A stretch of 64,000 nucleotides of DNA from CATQHW01 sp965215345 (GCA_965215345.1 CBDCDL010000001.1:434001-498000), one strand, 5' to 3'. Numbered from the stretch's first letter, positions 45,036 to 53,277 are shown. Numbers and translations: made by a program. Notes: a model not told the origin generated them from the sequence alone.

Positions 45036-46304
45036 TTACGCGGCCACTTCGGCGCCGAACTCCAGGCGGATCACCATTACGGTGCCGGCCATGCGGTTGA
45101 CCGGCAGGCCGCTCAGGCGGAGGTAGGGTGGCTCCTGCCAGTGCCAAGGCGTGGTCTCCACCGTGACTCGGAGCTCGCTTCCGTCGTTCAGCAGCGTCGC
45201 CCGGTCGGGAGCGATGCGTAGCGGCTTGAGGATCAGGCCGGTGCTCTGCGGGGCCGCGGGGAGGTGGACATAGACGGTGTTCCCGTTGCGCGTGACCAGC
45301 ACGCTGTCGCGCGGCACATGGTGCTCGCCTCCGTGCATGCCGATCGCGTCGTCCTCGATCAGCGTCGAGGCGGGCATGGTGCCCTCGAACGCCTCCCGGA
45401 CCTTGCGGTACCAGTTGCCCACCTGCGCGAGCGTGCTCACGTTCTCCACCGGCAGGCTGCCGTCCGACTTGGGGCCGACGTTGAGGATGTAGTCGCCGCC
45501 CATCGCCAGCACGCGGTCGATGCTCTCGATGATGTGGCGGTCGCTGTAGTAGTCCTCGTCGGAGCGATAGCCCCAACTCTCGCGGCCGAGCGCCTGCACG
45601 GCCTGCGTCGGCGCGCCGAACTCGCGGGCTTCGGGCACGTGCCGTTCCGGCGTGCCGTAGTCGCCGGGGCTCGGGCCGCGGTCGTTGATCAGGATGCCGG
45701 GCTGCAGATCGCGCACCATCTCGTTCAGGCTTGGGTCGTGGTGCTCGGCCACGTTCACGTCCCAGAAGAAGTCGCGCAGCGGGCCGTAGTTGGTGCAGAG
45801 CTCCCGCACCTGGCCGCGGACGAACTCCCAGTAGGCGGCGAGGTCCGGCTGGTCGCCGGGGCGCGGACCGAACATCTCGTGGTGGCGCCCCAGGTTGGGG
45901 TAGTGCGGGTGGTGCCAGTCGGGGCAGGAGTAGTAGAAACCGAGCGCGATGCCGCGCCGCTCGCACGCCTCGGCAAGCTGGGCCAGGATGTCCCGGCCGT
46001 ACGGCGTGTGCATCACCGAGTAGTCGGTTAGCTTCGTGTCCCACAGGCAGAACCCGTCGTGGTGCTTCGTGGTGATCACCACGAAGCTCATGCCGGCGCT
46101 CTCGGCCGCGACCAGCCACTCATCGGGATCGAAGCGGTCCGGGGCGAAGCGGTGGACAAGCTGCTCGTAGTCGCGCCGCTTCATGTCGGACCGCCAGAGG
46201 ATCTGCTCGTGCCACGCCGGGATCGCGTACAGCCCCCAGTGGATGAACATCCCCAGCCGCTCCGTGAAGTACCGGTCGCGCCCGTCGCCGAATGGTCTGA
46301 TCAT
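45036..46304 (-). CDS. Alpha-L-fucosidase (GH29)
   Basis: A 422-aa GH29-type enzyme from ATG 46304. It opens with RYFTERLGMFIHWGLYAIP, the characteristic first strand (FIHWG), then SFVVITTKHHDGFCLW and TPYGRDILAQLAEACERRGIALGFYYS, and carries DFFWDVNV, the strand that usually ends with the catalytic aspartate nucleophile, and YILNVGPKSDGSLP. No signal peptide is visible, so it acts inside the cell or is exported by other means. It is divergent from a PhyH gene. Its 3' end has been partly duplicated at 43946-44083. Confidence 0.92.
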   Translation of the reverse strand: MIRPFGDGRDRYFTERLGMFIHWGLYAIPAWHEQILWRSDMKRRDYEQLVHRFAPDRFDPDEWLVAAESAGMSFVVITTKHHDGFCLWDTKLTDYSVMHTPYGRDILAQLAEACERRGIALGFYYSCPDWHHPHYPNLGRHHEMFGPRPGDQPDLAAYWEFVRGQVRELCTNYGPLRDFFWDVNVAEHHDPSLNEMVRDLQPGILINDRGPSPGDYGTPERHVPEAREFGAPTQAVQALGRESWGYRSDEDYYSDRHIIESIDRVLAMGGDYILNVGPKSDGSLPVENVSTLAQVGNWYRKVREAFEGTMPASTLIEDDAIGMHGGEHHVPRDSVLVTRNGNTVYVHLPAAPQSTGLILKPLRIAPDRATLLNDGSELRVTVETTPWHWQEPPYLRLSGLPVNRMAGTVMVIRLEFGAEVAA

Positions 46305-46338
46305 GGTCGTCTCCCTGCTTGCGGCATCTTATCGGGTC

Positions 46339-46380
46339 TGCCGGTGCGCCGCCGGCCGCCCAGCCGGCGGCGCACCGGCA
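46339..46380. repeat. Perfect 18-bp inverted repeat
   Basis: TGCCGGTGCGCCGCCGGC (46339-46356) and its exact complement (46363-46380) are separated by CGCCCA. It lies in the divergent region between the fucosidase start and a PhyH gene, 35 bases from the former. No T-run follows on either side; it could be a palindromic repeat element or a regulatory hairpin. Confidence 0.85.
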
Positions 46381-46593
46381 GCGAACAACGGACGCCTCTC
46401 TCTCTCTTGATCCGAGTGCCGGTGCCCTCCATGCTGCGCCAGTACCTGGACGCCATGGTCCGCAACTCCAGGCCCATAGAGCATATCCGAGACATTGGAA
46501 TGCTCTGATGCCAAGCCGCTGACGACTCGGTGATCTCCTGGAGTGACCGAGGCGTCGGTGGCGGCACAAGGTAGATTGCGGCATGATCGACGG

Positions 46594-47517
46594 ATGAATT
46601 CCTCAGTCCTGACGCCCGCGTCGTTCTCGCCTTCGACGACGTCCGTCGAAGACTTCGACTTCACCGCTGGGCAGGTGGACGTCGACGCCATGACGGAGGC
46701 GTACCGCAGGCACGGCGCCGTGGTGATGCGCGGGTTGTCCGAGGACTACGTGGCGGACCTGCTGCAGGACATGGAGGCGATCCTGGAGCAGAGCCAGGCG
46801 CTTCTTCCCGAGGCGGCGGCCGCCAAGCATCACGCCAACGCCGTGACGACGCCGGACGGGACGCTGTTCAACGCCGACCCCAGCGATCCGGGGCGCATGG
46901 TCGTCAACACGCTGCGGCTGAACGCGATGATCTCGAGCGCGTTCCTCCGCTCGCTGGTCAACCCCGAGTTGCTGGAGCTGCTGGCGGCGCTGATCGGTCC
47001 GGACATCGAGCTGTGGAAGTGGGGGCAGTGCGTCTACAAGCAGCCCAGGACGGGCGTGCCGAAGTCGCTGCACCAGGACGGGTACTACTTCGAGCACAAG
47101 CTGCAGAGCCCGACGGCGGTGCTCAGCTACGCGGTCGACGTGGACATGGGCAACGCGCCCCTGTACGTAGTGCCCGGCTCGCACGAGCTGGGGCTGGTCC
47201 GGCATGAGGACGACCGCTGGGCCGGCTTCGCGCTCAACGATCCCGTGTGGTGGGAACGCGCCGTGCCGATCGAGGGCAGTGCCGGGGACGCCGTGATCTT
47301 CCACACCTGCACCATTCACGGCTCGCCGGACAACCGCTCGGACCGGCCGCGCCCGGTGTTCATCAAGCGCTACCGGCGCGCGGACGACTTCTGCGTGATC
47401 GACGTGGCCAACGTCGCTGACCGGCAACGCGCCGAGCAGGCGCCGGTCGCCGCCAAGACCGAGGACGACTGGGGCCTGATGGTACGCGGCATCCGTCGCT
47501 ATCAGCCGGCGGAATAG
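46594..47517 (+). CDS. PhyH family dioxygenase
   Basis: A 307-aa protein from ATG 46594. The metal motif is H160-Q-D162 (KSLHQDGYYF), the distal histidine is about H242 (TIHGSPDNRSD), with an arginine cluster R249-R253 following. LYVVPGSHELGLVRHE is the family turn. The long N-terminal region (to about residue 100) is less conserved and includes DVDAMTEAYRRHGAVVMRGL, the usual opening. It is divergent from the fucosidase gene. Substrate unknown. Confidence 0.88.
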   Translation: MNSSVLTPASFSPSTTSVEDFDFTAGQVDVDAMTEAYRRHGAVVMRGLSEDYVADLLQDMEAILEQSQALLPEAAAAKHHANAVTTPDGTLFNADPSDPGRMVVNTLRLNAMISSAFLRSLVNPELLELLAALIGPDIELWKWGQCVYKQPRTGVPKSLHQDGYYFEHKLQSPTAVLSYAVDVDMGNAPLYVVPGSHELGLVRHEDDRWAGFALNDPVWWERAVPIEGSAGDAVIFHTCTIHGSPDNRSDRPRPVFIKRYRRADDFCVIDVANVADRQRAEQAPVAAKTEDDWGLMVRGIRRYQPAE

Positions 47518-47589
47518 AGCACAAAGCCGATCGCGCTCAGGGAGATCCACGCTTGTCGCCGCCACGTACCTGCACTACGCTGTAGTGCA

Positions 47590-47874
47590 ATGCAGAAGAA
47601 CGAAGTCTACAGTTGGCGGCTCGACGCGGCGCTGAAAGAGGCGCTGGAGAGGGCTGCTCGCTCCGAAGACACGAGCGTCGCGAGCTTGCTGCGAACGATC
47701 GTCACCGACTGGCTTGCGCGCAACTCGGCGAATGGGGACGACGCGGCGTCGCAGTTCCGGATGCGCAACCAGGCGCTCCGCTGTGCCGGATCGATCCGGG
47801 GGGGCGATCCGAATCGAGCGGAACAGGCAAGCAGTCGCGTGCGAGCGGCGTTGCAGGATCGACGTGCGCGTTGA
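47590..47874 (+). CDS. Ribbon-helix-helix antitoxin-like protein
   Basis: A 94-aa protein from ATG 47590. The N-terminal VYSWRLDAALKEALERAARSE and TSVASLLRTIVTDWLARN form a CopG-type ribbon-helix-helix motif. The remaining residues are polar and probably bind the toxin. Its stop overlaps the start of the PIN-domain gene (GTG 47864 and TGA 47872-47874), as in VapBC-type operons. The sequence TACTGTAGTGCAAT just before the ATG includes a short inverted repeat, ACTACG/GTAGT, which may be the operator. Confidence 0.78.
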   Translation: MQKNEVYSWRLDAALKEALERAARSEDTSVASLLRTIVTDWLARNSANGDDAASQFRMRNQALRCAGSIRGGDPNRAEQASSRVRAALQDRRAR

Positions 47875-48283
47875 GGGACTTGCCGATACCGGCGCTCTGC
47901 TCGCCTTCCTCGATGAGGACGACAAGTGGCACGAACGATGTGTCGCGGCATTCGAGCGCCTGCGTCTCCCGCTCGGGACGACCGCTGCGGTTCTCGCCGA
48001 GCTGTTTCACCTGCTCGGCCACTCGGGAGAGCTGACTGCAGCATGGGGATTGATCAGGTCGGATGCGGTCACCGTTCTTCCCATCGTCGATGGCGACCTT
48101 CCGGCTCTCGATGAACTGATGAAGCGTTACGCCGACCGTCCCATGGACTTCGCGGACGCCACACTGGTGCATGCCGCGTACCGCGAGGGGATCACGACGG
48201 TGTTCACCATTGACCATGACGACTTTCAAACGTACCGAATCGGCAGGCGGCGTCGGTTCCGGATCGCCCCTGAGCGCTGGTAG
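47864..48283 (+). CDS. PIN-domain ribonuclease toxin (VapC-like)
   Basis: A 139-aa protein from GTG 47864. The PIN acidic residues are seen in LADTGALLAFLDEDDKWH, where D8 is the first aspartate, then the glutamate in AVLAELFHLLG, and DFADATLVHAAY and TIDHDDFQTYRI. These match a metal-dependent ribonuclease site. It overlaps the ribbon-helix-helix gene by 11 bases, indicating translational coupling. It is likely neutralised by that partner. Confidence 0.85.
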   Translation: MRVEGLADTGALLAFLDEDDKWHERCVAAFERLRLPLGTTAAVLAELFHLLGHSGELTAAWGLIRSDAVTVLPIVDGDLPALDELMKRYADRPMDFADATLVHAAYREGITTVFTIDHDDFQTYRIGRRRRFRIAPERW

Positions 48284-48301
48284 ATCGGCTTGGCAGCTAT
48301 G

Positions 48302-48313
48302 GTACTATAGTAC
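48302..48313. promoter_or_regulatory. Perfect 12-bp palindrome GTACTATAGTAC, probable operator
   Basis: GTACTATAGTAC lies 7 bases before the ATG of the RHH-MNT gene and extends into a nested copy of AGTACTAT. Its place and symmetry suit binding by the ribbon-helix-helix domain encoded by the next gene; TATAGT may also act as a -10. Confidence 0.6.
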
Positions 48314-48320
48314 TATTACG

Positions 48321-48911
48321 ATGGGAGCCCTGTCCGGCCGGTTCGTGGTGCGCGTGTCTCCGCGGCTGCACGGCGCCTTGCGAGAGCGGGCTGGTCGGCT
48401 GGGTGTGTCACTGAACGAGTTGTGCCGTGGCGCACTTGCGGCTGCGGTTGAGGCGGAACCCGTCGGCACCGTGGCCGAGTCGGCCTTGCCGGACCACGGG
48501 ATGCTGGCCCGGATCACCGAGTCCTATCGGCCGGACATCGTCGGGGTGATCCTGTTCGGCTCCCGTGCGCAGGGCACCGCGAGGCCGGACTCCGACTGGG
48601 ATGTCGTGCTGGTCATGACGCCGACGACGGCGCTCTCACGCGATCTGTATCGGACGTGGGATGAGCGCATCGATCGCGGCACGCGGGAGCCGTTGGTGAA
48701 TCCGCACTTCATCCATATGCCATCGCCGGCGGGCGGTGGATCGTTGTGGTTGGAGGCGGCGTTGCATGGACGGGTGCTGTGGCAGCGCGACGCCGGTCTG
48801 ACGCGCCGCTTGGCGAGCGCTCGGGAGCGGATAGCGGCGGGTCAGGTGCGCCGGCGCGCCGCCTACGGAACCCCGTACTGGGTACACGAAGAGCCTGATG
48901 TACAACCCTGA
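48321..48911 (+). CDS. Ribbon-helix-helix domain fused to MNT nucleotidyltransferase
   Basis: A 196-aa protein from ATG 48321. Residues 5-45 (GRFVVRVSPRLHGALRERAG, VSLNELCRGAL) are a HicB/CopG-like RHH motif. Residues about 70-150 are an MNT domain with the GSx10DxD motif in LFGSRAQGTARPDSDWDVVLV. The C-terminal part is helical with AGQVRRRAAYG. The protein thus joins DNA binding and nucleotide transfer in one chain. It overlaps the next, HEPN, gene by 14 bases. A palindrome before its start suggests autoregulation. Confidence 0.85.
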   Translation: MGALSGRFVVRVSPRLHGALRERAGRLGVSLNELCRGALAAAVEAEPVGTVAESALPDHGMLARITESYRPDIVGVILFGSRAQGTARPDSDWDVVLVMTPTTALSRDLYRTWDERIDRGTREPLVNPHFIHMPSPAGGGSLWLEAALHGRVLWQRDAGLTRRLASARERIAAGQVRRRAAYGTPYWVHEEPDVQP

Positions 48912-49317
48912 CCTTACCGCGGACTACCTGCGGCGCGCCGCCAGCAGGCTCAAGGCGATCGAGGTGCTGCTGGCCGAGTCGAGTTGGGCGGATGTCGTGC
49001 GGGAGTCGCAGGAGGTGGTCGAGATCTGTCTCAAGGCACTGTTGCGGCACGCCCGCATCGAGGTTCCGCGGCTGCATGACGTGAGTCCCGTGCTCGAGGA
49101 CAACCGCGATCGCCTCCCGGCGGCGGCCCTGCCTCACCTGGATCGTCTGAGCGAAGTGTCCCGTTCGCTGCGGCGTGACCGTGAGCTGGCCTTCTATGGA
49201 AGCGAGGATCTGACGCCGAACGAGTTCTACCGCCAGGAGGATGCGGAGACGGCGCTGCAGGACGCCACCTTCGTGTACGGCACCGTGGTCGAAGCGGTGC
49301 ATGAACCGGAGAGATAG
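48898..49317 (+). CDS. HEPN domain protein
   Basis: A 139-aa helical protein from ATG 48898, inside the end of the RHH-MNT gene. It starts DLTADYLRRAASRLKAIEVLLAESSW, followed by VVRESQEVVEICLKALLRHA and the motif RIEVPRLHDVSP with an Rx6H arrangement as in HEPN RNases. SLRRDRELAFYGSEDLTP is the family's conserved second half. It forms a toxin-antitoxin-like pair with the upstream gene, and converges with the single-chain MNT-HepT gene five bases away. Confidence 0.85.
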   Translation: MYNPDLTADYLRRAASRLKAIEVLLAESSWADVVRESQEVVEICLKALLRHARIEVPRLHDVSPVLEDNRDRLPAAALPHLDRLSEVSRSLRRDRELAFYGSEDLTPNEFYRQEDAETALQDATFVYGTVVEAVHEPER

Positions 49318-49322
49318 CGCTC

Positions 49323-50204
49323 TTATTGCGCCGCCTCCTGGTCCGGTCCGGATGGCTCCTCGGCGGCGCTGATCCATATCCGCGTGAGCCGCGCGAGTTC
49401 GCCTACGGCTCCGGAGCCGTCGTCCACGAAGCGCGTGATCCGTCCGAACCGCAGGTCGAGGTACTCGTGCGCCATCAGGTTGCGCAGTGCTGCCAGCGGC
49501 TGCAGGCGTCCGGACAGCACCGCGAAGTCGGGCAGAGTTTCCAGTTCGGCGAGGATCTGACCGTACGTGAAGGGGACCGGGTGCTGCGCGGACGACAGCA
49601 CGATCTTGCCGATGTCGATCGCGGCGTTGATCAGGATCTCCACCCAGCGGTCGAGGTTGCGCCGCAGGTCGCGGTCGGATCGATAGCGATGCTGCGTGAC
49701 CTCCCGGAATCGCTCGCGATCCTCCAACTCGGTGTCGATGAAGTCGACGATCCGCTCGAGCCGACTCTGATCGACCGGTGAAAGGGAGCCGCTGCGGTCC
49801 CGTATCACGCGGTACTCGCGCTCGGTCTGCAGGAAGTCGATGGCCACCGAGGTGACCGCGAGGAAGTATCGCGAGTAGAGACCTCCGTCCCTCATCAGGA
49901 CCACGCGTCCGGACGTGAGCGCCGCGGCGCACACCGTCGCGGGAGCCCGGTTCAGGACCAGGAGCTCCACGTTGCGCTGCGTCACTCGCTCCAGGGCGAT
50001 CTGGATCTCGGTCTCCCGGTCGACCTCCCGTTCCCGCTCGATCTCGATCCGGCCGTCGGACTCGCCATAGACCGCCACGTCGACGTCGGAGTCCGGCCGC
50101 AACCTGCCGGAGCAGGCAGATCCGAACAGAACGGCGAACGTCAGGTGGGGGAAGCGCTCCAGCTCCGAGCCGACCGCCTGGGCGATCTCATCGGCTGCCG
50201 ACAT
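49323..50204 (-). CDS. Single-chain MNT-HepT fusion protein
   Basis: A 293-aa protein from ATG 50204. The N-terminal half is a nucleotidyltransferase with LFGSACSGRLRPDSDVDVAV (GS at 28-29, D40 and D42) and NVELLVLNRAP as the third strand. The C-terminal half, from about residue 110, is a HepT/DUF86-like HEPN domain with the RNase motif RNLMAHEY (R241, H246, Y248; RX4HXY). In described MntA/HepT pairs MntA adds AMP groups to the tyrosine of that motif; here both partners are in one polypeptide, with a linker rich in glutamate and arginine. No separate partner gene adjoins it on the same strand. Confidence 0.85.
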   Translation of the reverse strand: MSAADEIAQAVGSELERFPHLTFAVLFGSACSGRLRPDSDVDVAVYGESDGRIEIEREREVDRETEIQIALERVTQRNVELLVLNRAPATVCAAALTSGRVVLMRDGGLYSRYFLAVTSVAIDFLQTEREYRVIRDRSGSLSPVDQSRLERIVDFIDTELEDRERFREVTQHRYRSDRDLRRNLDRWVEILINAAIDIGKIVLSSAQHPVPFTYGQILAELETLPDFAVLSGRLQPLAALRNLMAHEYLDLRFGRITRFVDDGSGAVGELARLTRIWISAAEEPSGPDQEAAQ

Positions 50205-50243
50205 CGGATCCGTCGTCGCACGCCGGGAGGGGTGGAGCGCCGC

Positions 50244-50918
50244 TCATGCCAGCCGCTCCCACCGGTCGGGGTCGATGGCGCCGGTCACCGGGCGGCCCGC
50301 GAAGAAGTCCTCCAGCGCGGCTACCGTGGCGTCGCCGATGCGGCGGTGGCCGTACCGTCCGTGGCCGGCCACGTCGCCGGCGCCGACGATGCCGACGATG
50401 GCGCCGGTCAGGTACTGCTCGCCCACCGGGATCTGCGGCGAGCGCCAACCGCCGGTGCGGCGCACGTGCAGGGCGTGATCCATCAGGCGTTGCGCGCTCA
50501 TGATGATCAGGCCCAGAGTGGTCTCGGCTACGTTGTAGGCGATCGGCACCGTTGAGGTGAACACGCAGATGCGGCGCGGGGCGATGTAGTCCGTCCAAAC
50601 TTGGTCCAGCATGCGGCGCACCGATCCGGCCGAGTGGGCGATGATCCGCAGCCGGTCGGCCGCCTCCATGATCGCGGGCGTGATCGATGGCGGTCCGCCG
50701 GACGCCGGGGCCGCCCAGCCGGTGATGAGCGCATCGTGGCCGCCGATCAGGGAGCAGATCTCCGCCTCGGTCAGGTCGCGGTCGCCCTCGTTGCGGGTCA
50801 CCTCGAAAGCGCCCTGCAGGCGCGTCCAGGACTCGGGGGTGAACACCTTCGCCGTGTGCTCGCGGGCGGGCAGGTGCAGGACGCGCGGCCGGCGCGCCGC
50901 GGCCGTGTCAGCCGGCAT
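50244..50918 (-). pseudogene. D-2-hydroxyacid dehydrogenase with large internal deletion
   Basis: The 224-aa frame from ATG 50918 carries the N-terminal substrate half and the start of the nucleotide-binding fold (LTGAIVGIVGAGDV) but then jumps to AGHGRYGHRRIGDATVAALEDF, the usual C-terminus. Roughly 90-100 residues of the NAD-binding domain, including most cofactor and active-site residues, are missing. The join is in frame near 50370, so the ORF is intact but the enzyme should be inactive. It begins 11 bases inside the 3' end of the sulfatase gene, so it belongs to that operon. Confidence 0.8.
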
Positions 50919-52362
50919 GGTGTGCTGCCTTGCAGCCGATCTCGGTGTCACCGGTGGCGCGCTGCCAGCCGCGGATGCGGGCGGTCAGGTCGCGGCTGTG
51001 CTCGGCATGCTCCGGGAGGAAGGCCAGGTTGGCGGTCTCTCCCGGGTCGTCGTTCAGGTCGTAGAGCTCGTGCTGACCGGCGGGGCTCAGGCAGAACTTC
51101 CACCCCTCGGGCGTGATGATGCAGCGCACGGCGTCGGCCAAGTCGGCCAGCCCGGCCTCGCGCGTGGTCACCTCGGCCAGGTAGTCGGGCAACGGGTCGC
51201 GCTTCAGGTCCTCGTGGACGAGGTAGTTGATGCCCGTCCACTCCACGAACGCGGGCCGTGGCGGCGGGTCGGCGCCGTCCAGCCACGGGGTGAGCGACGT
51301 GCCCTGCAGGTGCTCGGGCGCGGCGAGGCCCAGCTCGTCGAGCACGGTCGGCACGACGTCCACGTGACCCACCGGCGCGTGCACGTGCCGGGCTTTGCCC
51401 TGCCCGGGCCGGCTGATCAGCAGCGGCACGCCGATCGACTCCTCGTACATCAGGTTCTTGCCGAAGAGCTGGTGGCTGCCGGCCAGCTCGCCGTGATCGG
51501 CGGTGAGGATCACCAGCGTGTCGTCGGCCGCGCCCGAGGCGTCGAGCTGGTCGAACACCCGGCCGAGCGCGCGGTCGACCTGCGTGCACAGGCCCCAGTA
51601 GCGCTGGATCAACAGGCGCCACGCCAGGTCCGAGCGCAGGGCGATGCCGTCCTTGCGGTGGTGCAGCACGGACAGGTGCTCCAGCAGCGCCTTGCGGGGC
51701 TGGTCCGGGCCGGGCGGATGGTGCCAGTTGTCCGGCAGCGGCACCTGGTCGAAGGGATGCAGGTCGTCCAGGGGGCCGGACAGCGGATCGTGCGGCTCGT
51801 AGAAGCAGAGGGTGAGGGCGAACGGCCGGTCCGCGTGGCGGCGGATGAAGTCGCACGCCTTGGTGGCGATGTTGGACGGACCGCCCAAGTGTTCGGGGAT
51901 GGCCGGCCGGTCCGCCTTGCCGAAGCGTACGCCGTCGGCAGGCGTGAGCCCGTGCGCACGCAGCAGGTGGTCGGGAGCGACGTCGTTGAAGTCGAGTTCG
52001 TCGATGCCACAGGCGCGCGGCGCCGGCCCGTCAATGTAGCGGTGGCCGCCGCTCCGGCCGAAGAACCCGCACACCCAGCGATCGTCGAGCAGATCGGTGA
52101 GGCAGGGGATGTGGTCGTGCATGGGATGCTCGCCCAGCGTGACCTGGCCGTTGTCGTGCGGCCAGGTGCCGGTGAACAGGCAGGCGCGCGCCGGACCGCA
52201 CACCGGCTGGGCGCAGTAGGCGCGGTGGAAGACGGCGCTCCGCTCTGCCAACGCGTTCATGCGCGGCACCTGGATGCGGTCGTTGCCGTGGGCGGCCAAG
52301 GTGGAGCGCGCCTGCTGATCGGTGACGATCAGCAGCAGGTTGGGCGGTGTGCGGGATGCCAT
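50908..52362 (-). CDS. Sulfatase (formylglycine type)
   Basis: A 484-aa sulfatase from ATG 52362. PNLLLIVTDQQARSTLAAHG provides the first metal aspartate, the maturation motif is CGPARACLFTG (CxPxR) at about residues 54-58, and LTADHGELAGSH has the second metal/substrate pair. The tail HELYDLNDDPGETANLAFL is characteristic. No signal peptide is visible. It would hydrolyse a sulfate ester, probably on a glycan. Its 3' end overlaps the damaged dehydrogenase gene, and a PhyH gene lies 17 bases upstream, suggesting co-transcription. Confidence 0.92.
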   Translation of the reverse strand: MASRTPPNLLLIVTDQQARSTLAAHGNDRIQVPRMNALAERSAVFHRAYCAQPVCGPARACLFTGTWPHDNGQVTLGEHPMHDHIPCLTDLLDDRWVCGFFGRSGGHRYIDGPAPRACGIDELDFNDVAPDHLLRAHGLTPADGVRFGKADRPAIPEHLGGPSNIATKACDFIRRHADRPFALTLCFYEPHDPLSGPLDDLHPFDQVPLPDNWHHPPGPDQPRKALLEHLSVLHHRKDGIALRSDLAWRLLIQRYWGLCTQVDRALGRVFDQLDASGAADDTLVILTADHGELAGSHQLFGKNLMYEESIGVPLLISRPGQGKARHVHAPVGHVDVVPTVLDELGLAAPEHLQGTSLTPWLDGADPPPRPAFVEWTGINYLVHEDLKRDPLPDYLAEVTTREAGLADLADAVRCIITPEGWKFCLSPAGQHELYDLNDDPGETANLAFLPEHAEHSRDLTARIRGWQRATGDTEIGCKAAHHAG

Positions 52363-52379
52363 CGCCGGCCCGGCGCCGG

Positions 52380-53273
52380 TCAGCGCCCCAGGGCCGCCGC
52401 CTGTTGCTGCGGCCCATCGATCCGGCGCCGCTCCTGTTGGTTCCTGCCGTCCGGGTCCGGGGTGATCGGGGCGCCGGCCGGCATGTAGATGACGTTCATG
52501 GCCCGCCGCCGCCGGTCGGTCGGATTGGGGTCGGAGCCGTGCAGCACGCGCGGGTTCAACAGACAGGACTCGCCGGCCGCGGCGGTCAGGACCACTTTCT
52601 CCTGGTCGCCTTCCTGAGCGGTCGCGCGGGCGCGTGCTCGGGCCGTGACCTCCTGCCACGACAGGCCGTCGGCGTCGAAGTGCCGGGCATCGGAATGCCG
52701 GGCATCGGAATGCCGGGCATCGGAATGCCGGGCATCGGAATGCCGGGCATCGGAATGCCGGGCATCGGAATGCTGGCTGCCGGGCAGGATGTACATGGCG
52801 CCGTTGTCAGGGCCGGCGTCGTCGAGTGCGGTCCAGATCGTGAAGTACGGGGTGCCGGGCACGGGAAAGCCGGTCCCGGTGTCCTGGTGCCAGCCGAGCG
52901 CGGTGCCGCCGTGCGCGGGCTTCATCAGGATCATCGCCCGGTGGATGGCGAGCGGCTGCGGGACGAGTTGGTGGATCACCTCGAGCATCGCCGGCCCGGT
53001 GATCACCGGGTAGAAGACCGGATCCCACTCCAGGCCGCCGATCTTGCGGTAGCCGTCGGAGGCGCCGGCGTACGCGTAGCCGGTGGAATCGTAACCGGTG
53101 CGGCGCCACTTCTCGTCCAGTTGGAAGCCGACCCGGCCGGGAGGGACGCGGCCGGAGGTCAGGTCGTCCGTGCGCCGTCTGAGCGACTCCAGCTCCGCGG
53201 CGCTCATCACTGCGCCGAGGGGCAGGTACCCGTCGGCATGGAACCGTGCGAGTTGTTCGTCGTCGAGCGCCAT
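52380..53273 (-). CDS. PhyH family dioxygenase with histidine-rich tandem repeat
   Basis: A 297-aa protein from ATG 53273. The iron motif is H129-Q-D131 in LGWHQDTGTG, the distal histidine is H245 in PRVLHGSDPNPTDRRRR, and the arginines follow. Between them, directly after the ILPGSQ turn, six copies of HSDAR (residues about 168-197) are inserted, encoded by an exact 15-bp array. The turn is on the enzyme surface, so the fold may survive. A small uncharacterised protein gene lies four bases upstream, and a homologous pair exists at 61489-62731. The sulfatase follows. Confidence 0.88.
   Translation of the reverse strand: MALDDEQLARFHADGYLPLGAVMSAAELESLRRRTDDLTSGRVPPGRVGFQLDEKWRRTGYDSTGYAYAGASDGYRKIGGLEWDPVFYPVITGPAMLEVIHQLVPQPLAIHRAMILMKPAHGGTALGWHQDTGTGFPVPGTPYFTIWTALDDAGPDNGAMYILPGSQHSDARHSDARHSDARHSDARHSDARHSDARHFDADGLSWQEVTARARARATAQEGDQEKVVLTAAAGESCLLNPRVLHGSDPNPTDRRRRAMNVIYMPAGAPITPDPDGRNQQERRRIDGPQQQAAALGR
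52681..52770. repeat. Six exact copies of a 15-bp tandem repeat inside a PhyH gene
   Basis: TGCCGGGCATCGGAA is repeated six times exactly from 52681 to 52770 (plus-strand reading), encoding HSDAR on the minus strand. Partial copies flank it. It is in phase and does not interrupt the frame. Confidence 0.97.
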
Positions 53274-53277
53274 CGGT

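Noticed and set aside
52681..52770. Regular repeats that could suggest a CRISPR array
   Set aside because: The 15-bp units are directly adjacent without spacers, are inside a coding frame and no cas gene is present.
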